Assembly: GCF_945859685.1 (NCBI RefSeq)
Contig: NC_079149.1
Coordinates: 22,727,118-22,791,117 of the forward strand
Reading direction: 5' to 3'
Origin: Eupeodes corollae
Lineage: Eukaryota > Arthropoda > Insecta > Diptera > Syrphidae
DNA length: 64,000 bases
Shown piece by piece: positions 9,991 through 21,773 of this stretch. The notes below the pieces were generated by a model. That model saw only the letters and a program-made list of their open reading frames with translations, did not search any database and had not been told where the DNA came from. Each line of letters begins with the position of its first letter. Position 1 is the first letter of the stretch. Position numbers and translations under genes: made by a program.

Positions 9991-10261
9991 TCAAATAATT
10001 TTGTCCTGTTTTTGAGGCATTTTGCTCCTAAGTGCGGCGTCAAGGGATGATGGACAATAAAGTTAGAAGGGATATTTGTCTGGATAAGTAAAAAATTCAA
10101 GGATTGAAACCCGAATAAGAAATAACAGGAAAATGGACGCAAATCAATATTTTAACAACCTTAATTCCAAAGAAAAAATATCAAAACTGCAGATAAAAGT
10201 GGGCGTGTCAATATTATAAAATTTAGTACATGCTCGTACCACTAGTTTGCTTTTGCTGTTC
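9991..10261. other. Short intergenic stretch
   Basis: No gene seen. The left end may still contain the last codons or 3' flank of the Transib-like relic. Confidence 0.4.
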
Positions 10262-11092
10262 GTTAGGTCATCAGACCTGTTAAGTCCATTGGGAACCCCA
10301 TAAGGGGCATAGGGCCTCTAATACGTGTACGCGCCATCGTGTACGGTTTCCGGAGATGTGCTTCAGTCCCCTCTAACTATTGCCTATTGACGCTGATTCC
10401 GTCTCGACTGTCCTACGCCATCCATGTGCTTCTCGGTCGTCCAGCTCTTCTTCCTTCTTGTGTGAGCGGATTCCACTGCATTGCTTGGCCTGTAATGCAG
10501 TCGTTACCTTTTCGAAGCGTATGTCCAATCTATTGTCACTTACGTCTTCGTATTAAAGATTCTATAGGTTCCTGACCTGTCCTCCTATGAAGGACCTCAT
10601 TTAAAATACGGTTTAGCCAGAAAATCCTTAGGATGTCACGAAGACATCTATTTACGAAGGTTTCAAGCTTTCTTGTTATGGCTGAAGTAACCTTCAAAGT
10701 GCTGCACTAATAAAGAAGCACAGATTCGACATTTGTGCGAAACAGTCGTAGCTTTGTTGTTAAGCTGATAGAGTTATTCCTCCAAATTTGTATACCGAAT
10801 AGATGCGTTTGCTTTGCCGATGCGGCAGATGACGTTTTTTTCGGTTCCGCCTCCAATGGAAAAGATGCTTCCAAGATATTGAAAGCTCTCCACTTTTTCC
10901 ACCGGTTGCAAGAAAATTATTTAAGAGGATGGTCGGGTTCCTAGGCTGATCATTTTAGTTTTACCTGAATTAATTTTCAGACCCACAACTTCTGCTTCTC
11001 TCTCCACACTTGTTGTCATTTGATGGAGATCCATGACCTTTAAAAGAGTAAGCAAACAGCGTCCGCGTAATCCAAGTGCTTTAAATAGGAAG

Positions 11093-11422
11093 TCAAAGTA
11101 CACTACCTGACACAGCTGAGCGCAGTACATCGCCTGTCACCAAGAAAAACAATATTGGCGACAGAATACAGCCCTGTCTGACTCTGCTTCGGATTTCAAA
11201 ATCATCTGACAACCTACCATCGTGCAGAACGTGACGCCTGGATCCACCATATGCTGCTTTAATAATAGCAATTAGTTTTTCTGGGATGTCTCTCCTCCGC
11301 AAAGCTAACCAGATACACTCCCTGTTAAAGCTATCAAAGGCCTTCTCGAAGTCGATGAACAGCAGGTGTAGTGGTGATCGATATTCAACGCACTGTTCAA
11401 TAATGATCCGCAGGGTGTTCAT
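11093..11422 (-). pseudogene. RTE (SR2-like) reverse transcriptase palm
   Basis: A 109-residue open frame: LRIIIEQCVEYRSPLHLLFI then DFEKAFDSFNRECIW (motif A with Asp), then SRVRQGCILSPILFFLVTGD (motif B). The catalytic motif C lies just downstream in another frame (11058-11072, minus) and reads D-Y-A-D-A instead of YADD, because the last Asp codon is GCT. Only part of the palm is left and the enzyme cannot be active. Confidence 0.75.
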
Positions 11423-11520
11423 ATGATCAATACAGGAGGATCCAGGGCGGAATCCTACTTGTTCGGCATCGAGTGTGGACTCAATGTGTTTTCTGATGCG
11501 TTCCAGTATAACTATTGCTA

Positions 11521-12170
11521 CTATTTTGGCATCGGCAGGTAGAACGCCAATTCCTCTCTAGTTTTCGCACTTTGTAACATCTCCTTTTTTTGGGAGCTTG
11601 ACGATAATTCCCTTCTTCTACTTTCGGTGGTCCAGGCTTCTTGTATGAGCGGATAAAGCAGTTCGCTTGATAACGTTGGCGCTGCTTGTAAAAGCTCTAC
11701 GGGAACTCCATCAACTTCTACCGACGGCAACGATCTCATCTTTACTGGGAAGAGCAGTGTGGATTCGGCGATTAGTTTCTTCAGGCGCTTCAGAATGTAT
11801 AAGACCGTAGAAAACTGTTCTTTCCACCTTCTGGCGTGCTCATCCACCGAACTTATCACAATACCGTTTACTTCTTTCACCAGGTGTTGGTTTGGGCTGT
11901 GTGTACCGGTCAGCTCTTTGGTTATTCTGTAAACGATCCTGCCATGGCACCTTTTTGCAGCATCTTCTGCTTCTTGCGCCAATGCGTTGATGTAGTTACG
12001 CTTGTCGCTGCGCACATTGCGGTGAACCTCTCTCTTTTTCATGCGATACGAGGACTCCAGCTCGTTTCTTTCTTCCTCTTGTGTAGCAGTTATTCGAGCC
12101 CTTAACTGTTTGCGTTCGTTGATCCTTTTACTGTAATTTTGTGAAATAACCTTAGAACTTACCGATTGAG
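11521..12170 (-). pseudogene. RTE (SR2-like) region between endonuclease and RT
   Basis: The conserved-looking part begins at INERKQLRARITATQEEE; the copy at 42027-42239 contains the same INERKQL. It continues with a Lys/Arg-rich helix (YRMKKREVHRNVRSDKRNYI) and VDEHARRWKEQFSTV, the usual linker before the reverse transcriptase of RTE elements. Codons above about 12170 (extending to 12249) do not match and look like flanking DNA. Confidence 0.65.
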
Positions 12171-13809
12171 AACTACTTAAGGTTAAAACATGAACTACTG
12201 TACTCATCATTTTCATAGTCGATGTATTCTCAAGTGACTTTAGTGACAAACTCTAAGGAGAGAAAAGTTCGATTTCTATACGTGATAAGAGAGGACATCG
12301 CATCCAATTAAAGTTTATTTCATAGTTTCCTTTTTCTTATACATAAATATACCTATAGATATCGCTATGTAGGTACAAGTACAACAACTACATACACATA
12401 TTTATGTATAAAAGATTCTTAAAAGGTCCTTGAATTCAACTTACGGGTGCAAAAAGAGGAGCATTATAATTTTCTATATTGTACACATACATATATCCTT
12501 CAGTTTCAGCTTTTCTATTATTATTTTATTTTCCATCCTTAATACGTTGTTTTCTTTATCTTTATGTTATATTCTTTCTTCATTTTACATTGTTTGCGAT
12601 AGTATATATAGTGACTATTTTTATCGCCAATATTAGAAGAATAAGTTGAAATGTCCCCTTGGGGGGTGTTAGCTCATAGCTTCAACTAAAAGGACGACCA
12701 ACGACGACTTCAACTCCGACTCCTCTGACTCCTTCGACTCCGACTTCGACTTCGACGAACGATAAAGATGATAATAATTTTGCAAAGTGTGAGCAAAGTG
12801 GAGAAATCCTTGTGATTGCTGGAAGACAAAAAAAAAGCACAGGACTTCTTCATTTGAGTTTGGCTTTATCTTTGGAATATACCTATCGTTTTGTCTGGTT
12901 GTTGTCACAGGGAGCCATAATGGTGGCACTATGCCCACATTGTAACGAGCGACGACGACGATGACATCTTTTTGCAATTTGTGTCTCAAGTGTGGGAGGT
13001 TGCGCGGACCCCGTCCAGTCGTGGCAGGAATGGATGAGGCGATGAGAGGCGATTCTGATTCTCAAAAGAAAAATGAAACCACAGGACAATGACCGATGGA
13101 TAAAACATTATTTTGTTCCTTTTTTTTATTTTCATTTTCAATTCCTTGCGCTTAAAAAGGAGACTTCCATGCACAGTTATAAATGTTTTGTCAACAAAGC
13201 TTTTACTATCCAGAAACGAACGAGGAATAGGAATATTATCATTTGATTTATGAGCAAGCTATGAATTTTTGACAGATGTAATATTTCAAATTGTTAAAAT
13301 GCTTAGAATTCTACCATTAGGACCTACACTTGTTCATGTCCAGGATATTTCCTTTTTTTAGAGAATAAAAGAATAATATGTTCATTATTGTAATATGTGA
13401 GCCAGGCGGTTCAGTGACATTATGAAACAGGGACTGTTTTTGATAAGTGTTAAAGATTGTTTTATTTTTTTCTGGTAACTCTGGGCCATGTTATTGAACT
13501 TTTCCAATGAATTCCTTATTTCCACAGCTGGGTTCGTTTATTTTTTGAAATTGATACTTAAGTTCAGTGATTATGTTGTGTTTATTAAATTCAATTGAAG
13601 TACTTGGATTTATCAGTGGCTAATAATGTTTGTATGTACTTGTACAAGTCTTAAGAAAGATTTTACTTATTTCTTATAACTCAAAGTTAAACTTATAATT
13701 TAAAAAATATTATAAAATTGGGACTCAAATTGGGTATAAAGTTTTAGAAACTATCATAATTCAAAAAACTGGCTCTGCTGTTTTTTAAATCAGTCTCTTA
13801 TTTAAACCT
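12171..13809. other. Intergenic, with a short (GACTTC/GACTCC)n tract
   Basis: No gene supported. Between about 12690 and 12770 the + strand is a degenerate hexamer tract (CGACTTCGACTTCGACGAAC), which produces Ser/Glu/Lys-rich open frames on the minus strand (12669-12989). A/T-rich runs fill the rest. Confidence 0.5.
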
Positions 13810-13956
13810 GGCACTTCATATAGTGAAAGGTGCATGTATGCCATTAAGTGGATATGTTAACGGTGACCGCCTCACTAACGTCGTTTTCAAAAAAGTACGG
13901 ACCAATTATGCAGCCGGCCCCAAATCCAAACCAAACGGTAACTTTTAGAGAATGCA

Positions 13957-14028
13957 TTAATACGGATGGGTTTTTGACATTTATACGAGTCTCGAATGGA
14001 TCTTATGTGACTTTGTTCTCAAATGTTG
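13957..14028. repeat. 72-bp direct repeat, first copy
   Basis: Begins TTAATACGGATGGGTTTTTG and ends CTTTGTTCTCAAATGTTG. An identical copy lies at 14129-14200, 172 bases downstream. It overlaps mariner-derived sequence. Confidence 0.9.
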
Positions 14029-14128
14029 TTTTGTTTTAAAATCTATCAATAGTATAGTAGGATTTTACACGAATAACAAAAACAATATCCGTAGTATGAA
14101 TACTACCGATAAAATTTAAAGTAGAATC

Positions 14129-14200
14129 TTAATACGGATGGGTTTTTGACATTTATACGAGTCTCGAATGGATCTTATGTGACTTTGTTCTCAAATGTTG
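14129..14200. repeat. 72-bp direct repeat, second copy
   Basis: No mismatch to 13957-14028 when read base by base. The 100 bases between the copies are A/T-rich. Confidence 0.9.
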
Positions 14201-14814
14201 GTACGATTGATTTTGCATTTGTATCTCGATGGCTGTGTTCGTTGAGTAGTTGTTCATTTGGGATCATATGTTTTCCATTGGGGAAAAAATTAATCTGTTA
14301 CTGTTGATATTATTTAGTTTTGTTAATGAAAATGGACTTACTGGGCTTATTTACCAAGAGAAAACAATAGAAAAGATTACTAAGTTTTGCTATGTTTCAA
14401 ACAAAGGTTTATTTCAGTTTAGATTAAATAAATGTTTTTGGTGTTTCCACCGCAGAAGAAGATTTAAAAATAATTAAGTTTGACAACACTTTATAAAATG
14501 CAAATGGTGTTTCGATGTTTCTTATAGAGTGCAATAGTAAATATTTTGCAGTGAGATAGTTTGATTCGGGTTAAACAATGCATACCAACTCCATGTCCAA
14601 TTTTTATCAATTTGTTTAAAATAAAACCATATTTTTTGTACACAAACATGCAAATAAACAGACATTATTGCATTATCTGTAAAACCAACTCCTCCACACA
14701 GGTTTTTCTTCACAAATTTTGAATCGATTCCGATCGGGGAATCAAGCTCATTTCAACTCGATTCAGGTATATAAAGAATTGAGGCGAGCTACAAGCTCGC
14801 TTCAACACCGCATG
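14201..14814. other. AT-rich stretch within the mariner relic interval
   Basis: No recognisable coding sequence. It separates the two mariner pieces and is probably decayed element or inserted DNA. Confidence 0.4.
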
Positions 14815-15126
14815 CTAATGTAGTAGTTTACGAACAAAACAGTTGTACCAATTTTTAAATACAAAAACCTGCCTACTGCCGATCTGTTTTCTTGGGAATT
14901 TTTTACTATAGTATGTATAAAATGCCAAAAAAACACGGGTACCTTCACGGACCGCGGCAATGTTCTCGACCGATCTTGCGTTCCTTAAACGTAAGGGTGT
15001 TGGTTGAATGTTTACTGAGCTGGTCGTATCAAATTTGGCCACCAGACGTTGAAAAGTCAACTGTGAAGGACTCCCAGGTCTACCATAAAATAGCGCAATG
15101 CACTTAGCCTTTACGTTAACGAACAC
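14815..15126 (-). pseudogene. Mariner-type transposase relic, N-terminal DNA-binding domain
   Basis: The 103-residue frame opens with VNVKAKCIALFYGRPGSPSQ, then FQRLVAKFDTTSSVNIQPTP and RNARSVENIAAVRE. This is the paired helix-turn-helix N-terminus of mariner-type transposases, which binds the terminal repeats. After about residue 60 the match ends, and the catalytic domain resumes only at 13810-14030. The ATG at 15124-15126 may approximate the original N-terminal region, but the first residues of the family are missing. Confidence 0.7.
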
Positions 15127-16464
15127 TCATTTTGAGAGTGTAACTTGTCATGATGATTTGGCACAAGCAACTGAATAGTAAACAAAAGATTTGACAGATG
15201 CCACCAAAACAAAATGGCCACTACGGGGCAACAAAATCTACCCGCGCCAATTGAAAAAACCTTTACAATTTCACTTAAACCTGTAAAAAAAACAGGTAGC
15301 TGAAGAGATAATTCCTTAAAAGTCCTGAAAATTGTTCTATGGTAAGTTGGGGTCGAAAAATTGTATGAAAGTCACCTGTTGTAAGAAAATATTTACTTAT
15401 TGTTTCAAAGTTACATAGCTATGTACAAACGTAGTAAACATCACATTCCGAGCGAAAAATCTTTGCGTAGTTAAGACTTGAAAACTCGCAGATATTGGAA
15501 AAGCTCTCATTGAAGTTATTTACAAGGTCAATTATAAGAACTTGTCAGTTTTTAATTTCGAATTTAGAAACTATATGGAAAGTTTTGCATTCGTAAAAAT
15601 TTCAAACTCGAAATTTTAACCAAACATGATATTACGATGATAGAGAAGTCGAAAAAAGTGGGTCCTCCAATTCCGTCCGTCTATCTGGCTGTCCTGGCCT
15701 TTTAAAACCTTTCAAATTTGGAAATGATGGTTGAAACACAAACACAAAGCAGCTTCGGCTTCGCCTGAAGTTTACGAGTTCAGCAATAGGAATTCAATGC
15801 ATGCTATCGTAAGGAAATGACGTAATGTTAAGTAATGTGACTCCAAATGGAAGATCTAGTTCAAATTTGCTGAACATTTGCTTTGTCTGACAGCTCAACA
15901 CCTATTAAAAAGTCAACAAACAAAATACATTTGCTTTTGGAGGGATTCCCACTGGTTGTTATAGGCTGTGTAAGCTACGTCCGCGTTGAATTTATTTTTT
16001 CGATTTCAAAACTCATATTTCTTTGTATGTTGAGAAAAAATAACAGCTGCTCATGTCATGACAGAGGTGCCGTTTTAGAAATGTCATGTTGGAAGTAGTA
16101 TTCAAAGCAACCTCGAAGCAGGCTCAACGTAACGCAGACGAAGCTGGACCGTGTGTGTGTTTCAGCCATTAAGGTTTTGAGTCGATTAGCATTTTGTTTT
16201 TTTTTTTCATTTTTCCCCATTTTTTTTGGTCAAAAATCGCAAATTCGAATTTTCTCAAAAACAAACAATTGATTTTTGTATCTTTCTCTTAAATTCTGCA
16301 AACAAAAATTCCATTCCCTGTTATTTTCCAAAGAAATGAAAACCGAGATTTTATTATTTAAGACCGTTATAGTTTTTTATTTGCGGTGCAATTTCTTAAA
16401 GTGCGGGATGTACCCGTTTATCCGATAATTAAAAAAAAATATGTCAAGAATATGTAAAGATATT
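15127..16464. other. Intergenic, no gene seen
   Basis: AT-rich sequence. GTGGGTCCTCCAATTCCGTC near 15659 looks like repeat-derived DNA, but I could not place it. Confidence 0.4.
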
Positions 16465-16610
16465 GAATTGTGCAAAACTCAACCGTAAACACTAGAGGCA
16501 CAATCTTCCAAAGGTCCATCCAATTACTCGGATGCGCAGATAATATTGACATAGTTGAAAGATCAAAGCGTGATGTCAGTGAAGCGTTTTTGAGCATTTA
16601 GACCGAAGTG
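16465..16610 (+). mobile_element. RTE LINE scrap covering RT motif C
   Basis: The bases are nearly identical to 2456-2600 and 63700-63850 (ATTGTGCAAAACTCAACCGT onward). The translated motif C reads C-A-D-N where the other copies read YADD, and a TAG interrupts the frame after LSI-type codons. Only about 145 bases remain. Confidence 0.8.
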
Positions 16611-17156
16611 AAGAAGAACCGAAGTTAAAATAAGTGACCAAAGAGAAGTGAAACTAAGACTAAACTGCGGTATCGGAAATGATTTTTCGACAAAAGAAAT
16701 TGGAAACAAACTTCAATTCAAAAGTAAAGGGACAATTCGTTAAAGTCCATTGCAACAACTTTTATGTACACCACATTGGGCTGCAAATGGAGTCCAAACT
16801 TACAGTGTTGCATTTATTCGAGGAATACGCAAAGCAACAGTCTGCAGAGTGGTTCATCTAGTGTGGAATTTATCATTGATTTTGATGATGAATTTCCTCT
16901 AACACCATTTGCTGGGCACAAAATTGTTCAGGCATATGTAGCTTCGAAATATTTGTCTCAAGGATCATTTAATTATAATTAAATAATTATGTACGATTCC
17001 ATGATACATATTGATTCACCAATTTGTTTCAATGCATATTTAATCTTAACAAACACAATCTGACAATCAATCATACACTTTTACTTTTCATTTTTTAAAT
17101 AAAGTCAAAAAAAAAAATTAACAAATATTGTGGAACAATTTGCAGGATATTATTAT
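16611..17156. other. No supportable gene; short unrecognised frames
   Basis: Two overlapping frames (16679-16861 and 16764-16982) are open for 60-72 codons. Neither has a recognisable domain and the flanks are transposon debris, so I do not call a gene. Confidence 0.35.
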
Positions 17157-17921
17157 TAACTTCCCATAGGAAGTTATTGTAATGGGTATACGTCCGTACG
17201 TTCGCGACGTTTTTTTCGTCGTCCATAGCTAAAAAACCAGAAGAGATATCACATTCAAATAAATTTTGTTATACAGATTATAAGGCAGAAAGATCCAGAA
17301 AGGGCTCTCAAGAAAATTGCGTGGGTGTTTTATTTACCACAGCAGTTTAAAAAAAGTGAACATTTTGGTTAACCCTAAATATCTCATGAACCAATAACGC
17401 TAGAGACTTGACTTAAATTTTATAAAATATTTTGTAATGTGATACCAAACAAGTATATTTTTCCAATCCAACTAACGATTTTTTTTATAAACCAAAAGAA
17501 CTGAAAAAAAATATTTGTCACCTCAAAAATTTTACAAATACAAAATGGTTTTATCTCCAGATAAATTTTGTGTAACGAAAAATAATGTTTTACACATCTG
17601 GTAAATTTTTGGGAAAATCGAATTAACACTTTTTCTTACAAACAATTGAAACCTAAGAAACATTACTCGACTCAAAAATCTTTTCAAAAATTTGAGATTA
17701 TGGCACCCAGCTAATTTAAACTATAAGAAATATTGTTTTTAACGTTCGGTAAAATGTTTAGAAAAATCGAATTCACAGTTTTTTTTAAAAAAAAAAAGAA
17801 AACAAAACCAAAACGTGGTAGAATCTTACTCTTAAACTAAAAATATTGTCTTCAAACTTTTTTTTATTTCATATTTATGTTTCCGATATTCAGTAGTTTT
17901 TTTTAATAAAAATTTAACGGC
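17157..17921 (-). repeat. Palindrome-ended repeat family, copy 3
   Basis: Begins with TTAACTTCCCATAGGAAGTT and reads inverted through CGCGACGTTTTTTTCGTCGT, GGGCTCTCAAGAAAATTGCG, TTGGTTAACCCTAAATATCT and GTGATACCAAACAAGTATAT into two to three degenerate 174-bp-type units. It lacks the block between the palindrome and the CGTACGTT region that holds GGGACCTTGAAACG in other copies. Confidence 0.75.
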
Positions 17922-18009
17922 CCTTTATGTGAAAATAATGCTGTCGTCTCGTTGTAAATTTGGTTCAAAGGAACAGTGTTGAATATATTAATAAACAATG
18001 TCAACCCAA

Positions 18010-18190
18010 AGGTCTTGGGTTCAATCCCTGCCTGTGCCACCTTAATTGAAAACAAGTACGGGTACTGCCTCTTGCGAGGAGTTGACAAATCCTCCAAAAG
18101 TAATTCTTGTCATGAAAAGACCCCTATCCCTTACACCTTTACTCGCACATGGGAATGGTTGAGAGTTATAAGTGACTAGGCTCTTAGCAG
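18010..18190 (+). mobile_element. tRNA-derived SINE, 5'-incomplete copy
   Basis: The B box GGTTCAATCCC is at 18018-18028. It is followed by the SINE body (TGCCACCTTAATTGAAAA, GTACTGCCTCTTGCGAGGAG, AAGTAATTCTTGTCATGAAA) and TTGAGAGTTATAAGTGACTA. The A-box half and the end of the body (the RTE-like tail) are missing or unrecognisable. Confidence 0.7.
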
Positions 18191-18479
18191 CCTTTCTTCA
18201 ATGGTTTCAAAAGATAACATTAGTTTGAAGGAGAAGATATTCATTTGTGCAAAATATTTTTTTCAGTTTTTTTTTAAAATTCAAAATTGTATTAACTAAG
18301 CATTTTAGGTTAGAGTTGATCATTGAAAATAAAACTGACAAGTGACAAGCTATACAAGAAAACCATTAAATAGTAAACTTATAGTTTGTCTTTTAGTTTT
18401 TATAAAAAAGATGACTGCAGTGACTCGCTGATCTCAAATATGATTCCTACAGATGTTAAGGTGGCTGATTTTTCGGTAA

Positions 18480-18800
18480 TGCATTCCTTGACTTCAAACA
18501 ATTCAACCGTAATACCCGTTCTTTTAGGAATACCCATCAGTTAATCTTTAGTCAAACTTTGAACGTACTGAAAAAGATATCCTTATTGTAAGGTACAGAA
18601 ATTCTCTTTTTAGTCACACTACACGAATGTGGAAAGCATTACCAGACTCGATATTTCCCACTCATTACAATTTGCAGACATTCAAAACCAATGTGCATCG
18701 GTATGTCCTTCTAACCCATCCTCCCTTCTTTATTGCTCATTATAAGGGTAATCATAATCATATGCCCTTGAGTGCGGGCACAATAAAAAAAGATGTTAGG
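18480..18800 (+). mobile_element. Jockey/CR1-like LINE 3' stub J3
   Basis: Decayed frames read SNNSTVIPVLLGIPIS, then RMWKALPDSIFPTHYNLQTF and KTNVHRYVLL (18627-18720). The 3' UTR has CCTTGAGTGCGGGCACAATA and a short A run near 18787. This is the same C-terminus and tail as J1 and J2, so it is a 5'-truncated insertion. Confidence 0.75.
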
Positions 18801-21189
18801 AAATTAATATTTTCAAGATCAATGTAAATATGTTTTTAAAATTGTAAAGACAAAGGCACCCCATTACCTATGGAAAACAAATGGCTTTCAAGGCTACAGT
18901 TGCAGCATTATATCCTTTTTATGGACCAATTCCCATTTTTGCTGCTATATGCCCTCGCCAACTTCACGATTTATATCTTAAATGTTTTGAACCAACTATG
19001 TAGCATTGACCCTGAAAAAAAGTCGAAAGATGTTTAATAACAAAATATCGGTGGCCAAAAACTTTTCTTGCAAAACTGCGAACTGCAAAATGTTCACCCA
19101 TTTTGTAGTGATTCTTAGCAAATTGTTGGGATGTTGAAAGAGTGTTTTGTACTCATTTTTGTAATGGCGTAGTATTTAATTTTCAAATGTTGAAAGATGA
19201 CATCTTGAAAAAAAAACAGTTACTGAAATAGCGGGCTTTTCAAAATGGAACCTATTATTGGAAAACCATATGGAACAAAATAAAGCACACATATTCTAAG
19301 TTCTTGTTTTGACTTAAAACACATTTTTAGTTGTCACTTTTAAAATTTCACAATCAACCAGGAAATCGTCAAAATCACTAAACTAAATTTATATCTGAAC
19401 AATTATATGTATTGAAATGTGTTTTTTTTTTTGAAAATCTTATGTTTAACCAAGAATACTCTTTATATCGATTTGACCTTTACGCCATAACATCTTTCTC
19501 CATTATCTGCACGTTTTACTTTAAAATAAAAAAAAAAAACAAATCCATTTCGTCCTTAAAATCAATTCCATTGCCAGCAGCAGGACTTGTTATAAATTGT
19601 TGTACTAAATCCAAATAAAATCCAATTATGGTATATCTTACGATGTCACATGTAGAAATGTAAAGGGTTGGTACGATGTACATTACAGTGTACGACACGG
19701 TCGGTACCACAGCAAAATTTCATTAAAAAATGATTTATTAACTGGAATCTGAAGATTTTTTATTTTACAAAAAAATCACTGTGCCAGGAACTCACACTGA
19801 AGGTATACCTAAAGTTTTTACCAACATGCAGGTATTATGAAGAAGTCACAAATGCAACACGTTACTTTAAATCGATTAATTTAATTTAACGATTTTACTT
19901 GTTTATTTTTTTTTCAATCCCTCAACCTCCTTTTACATAATGTTCTAGGAATTCCTTGAAGCGAAAAAGATACTTGCTCGTACTTTTTGCACAATTTTGG
20001 TATATTGGTACAACTTTTCAGGACATCATGTAGGGTTAAACATCGACCACTATAAGAATGAGGATAAGGATGCGAGGACGACGAGCGACGACGCAAGTCC
20101 TTAAATGTGCCAAAGTACCTACTTCTATGATATAGCGATTTTAATTGAAACTTAATGGAGTAGAAAAGTGCATTTCACATCAGACTCATATAAGGAAACG
20201 GAAGCGGCAAATGTTCATGTTGGTTTTTGTTTTTATTTTTGTCTTCATCACAGGATCAAAAAACAAGGCAATTTCGTTTGAGGATGCGAGAAATAAAACA
20301 AACAAAAATAGAAATGAGAAAACATGTTGGCAATCTTTTTGGATGTAGGTTAGCTAAGGTATCGCATAAGTTCATGCTCTGCTCATGATGCTCAAGCCCC
20401 CACGCTCTCATGATATCGCGTTAACATTTTAAGTGAAAGTTTAAACAGCATCAATAATAATACAAAAAAAGGATATCCAACCTTTAGATAGGTTGGTAAT
20501 GTGTAGTGCACGCGGTTTCAGTTTTTGGCTGCACAAAAAAGAAAAAAACGAAATCCAAATGGTTAAGTGGAGATGCCGGAGGTTCGGTGGCGGATATGGA
20601 AAAAGTTTTCCTGCAATAAATTTCAAATTCATATATTTTCTAGAAAAGTTAGACGTTATTCCAACGTCAGATGAATCCTTTGAAATTCAACTAACAGTTT
20701 TATCGTCATAAATACCTATGCAGAAGTTGAAAAATTGAAAATGTAATTGGACTTTGTTTAAAAATCATAAAGAGCAGGTAAAAGTAGCTTTGAATTTAGT
20801 AAAATTTTGGTTTATGGGCTAGAAGTACATGTGTCCTTTTTTTAGAGGGTTTAAAAACAGCCCAAAGTTTCTTAAGCCCTAAAAAAAAAATGGATTAGAG
20901 GCGACAAACAAAAGTTAACTACTGATAGTCAATGAAACCTTTCTAAGGATAGCATTGTCTCCTAAAAACATTACTTAAGCTGAACATGGTGTTTATGGCT
21001 TGAAGTGGTATTGAAATTTAATAATTCAAGCGTATTTTTTTTTGGAAAATGTCACTTGCTTAGTATAGGAAAAAGTGCTTGAAATCGTGGTCGGTTCAAG
21101 GATAAAATTCACCAACTCAGAAATTAAATTAGACTTAAATCAACTTTTACAATCTCAATATGTTGAGACAGTGGAGCTTGACAAGTCCT
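18801..21189. other. Intergenic, no supportable gene
   Basis: AT-rich; the open frames are short and without domain signatures. Confidence 0.45.
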
Positions 21190-21375
21190 TCAACAGTCCA
21201 TGAAGAAATAGGGCCTAGTGACCTACAACCTAACCACTCCTGTGTGCGAGTACTTTTATGAGGGATGGAAAGGATCTACAGTTTTAAGCTGAAACCGAAC
21301 GGACAATTTGAGCAAGCACTTTTCACAAGAATTACTCTTCGAGGATTTTCCAATTCCAGTCGCCGTAAAAAAAGA
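21190..21375 (-). mobile_element. tRNA-derived SINE, 3' part
   Basis: Matches the body of the copy at 5788-6091: ATAGGGCCTAGTGACCTACA, TGTGTGCGAGTACTTTTATG, CTACAGTTTTAAGCTGAAAC and AAGAATTACTCTTCGAGGAT. The tRNA-like head is absent. Confidence 0.7.
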
Positions 21376-21773
21376 CCTTCAGTTACTGCATCTGGCTAAA
21401 CAAAAGTTCCAATCCAATTGGGACTAGTGAAAACTTTCATATGCATAGTGAAATATTATTTCATCCATAAGAAATAGTTCTTTAAAATAAGACGTTTTTT
21501 TTTGTTGACCTGAAGAAAATTACCGTCACGTTACAGTCTCATGACCGAGACATGTCACAAAGTTATTGTTTTGGTTATTTACATGGTTCCAACAACAAAC
21601 TCTTACATATTAACGTATTGTGAAAGAAATTACAAATGGATTGAAACAAAAAAAAAAACAACTTGAGACTTGTCACCAATCATTCACCTTGAGCATATTA
21701 ACTTGATTCTGTCTTCAGCCACTTATCATGTCATATATCCCACTTCTATCTTGAATGTCGGTATGTCATTTAC

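Larger units (their letters stand above)
10262..12170 (-). mobile_element. Second RTE-type LINE lineage (SR2-like), degenerate copy
   Basis: On the minus strand this carries, 5' to 3', an interdomain region (11521-12170: INERKQLRARITATQEEERN, then VDEHARRWKEQFSTVL), the reverse transcriptase palm (11093-11422) and the C-terminal region (10262-10930, with QYLGSIFSIGGGTE and SNAVESAHTRR-like segments). Its 3' end, TGGGGTTCCCAATGG...AACAGGTCTGA, is shared with the copy at 41735-42715. The endonuclease is missing here. The protein style (LLFIDFEKAFDSFNRECIW, VRQGCILSPILF) differs from the other RTE copies in this window and resembles SR2/BovB-type RTE proteins. Many frameshifts. Confidence 0.75.
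13810..14200 (-). pseudogene. Mariner-type transposase relic, catalytic-domain piece
   Basis: The minus strand from about 13950 down to 13830 reads MHSLKVTVWFGFGAGCIIGP followed by YFFENDVSEAVTVN. This is the MHPxRVTVWCGxWAGGIIGPYFFEN stretch between the first and second catalytic Asp of mariner-family transposases. It lies on the same strand as the N-terminal piece at 14815-15126, so the two probably belong to one decayed element. The 72-bp duplication at 13957/14129 overlaps its upstream codons. Confidence 0.65.

Noticed and set aside
12669..12989. Ser/Glu/Lys-rich minus-strand ORF
   Set aside because: Its distinctive part comes from a hexamer-like simple repeat, and the rest has no coding character.
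16679..16982. Two overlapping frames with KGQFVKVHCNNFYVHHIG
   Set aside because: Short, unrecognised, directly after an RTE scrap. Could be a lost exon, but nothing in the sequence proves it.
20145..20348. 67-codon ORF with hydrophobic segment
   Set aside because: Chance hydrophobic run in AT-rich DNA; no promoter, homology or conserved context visible.
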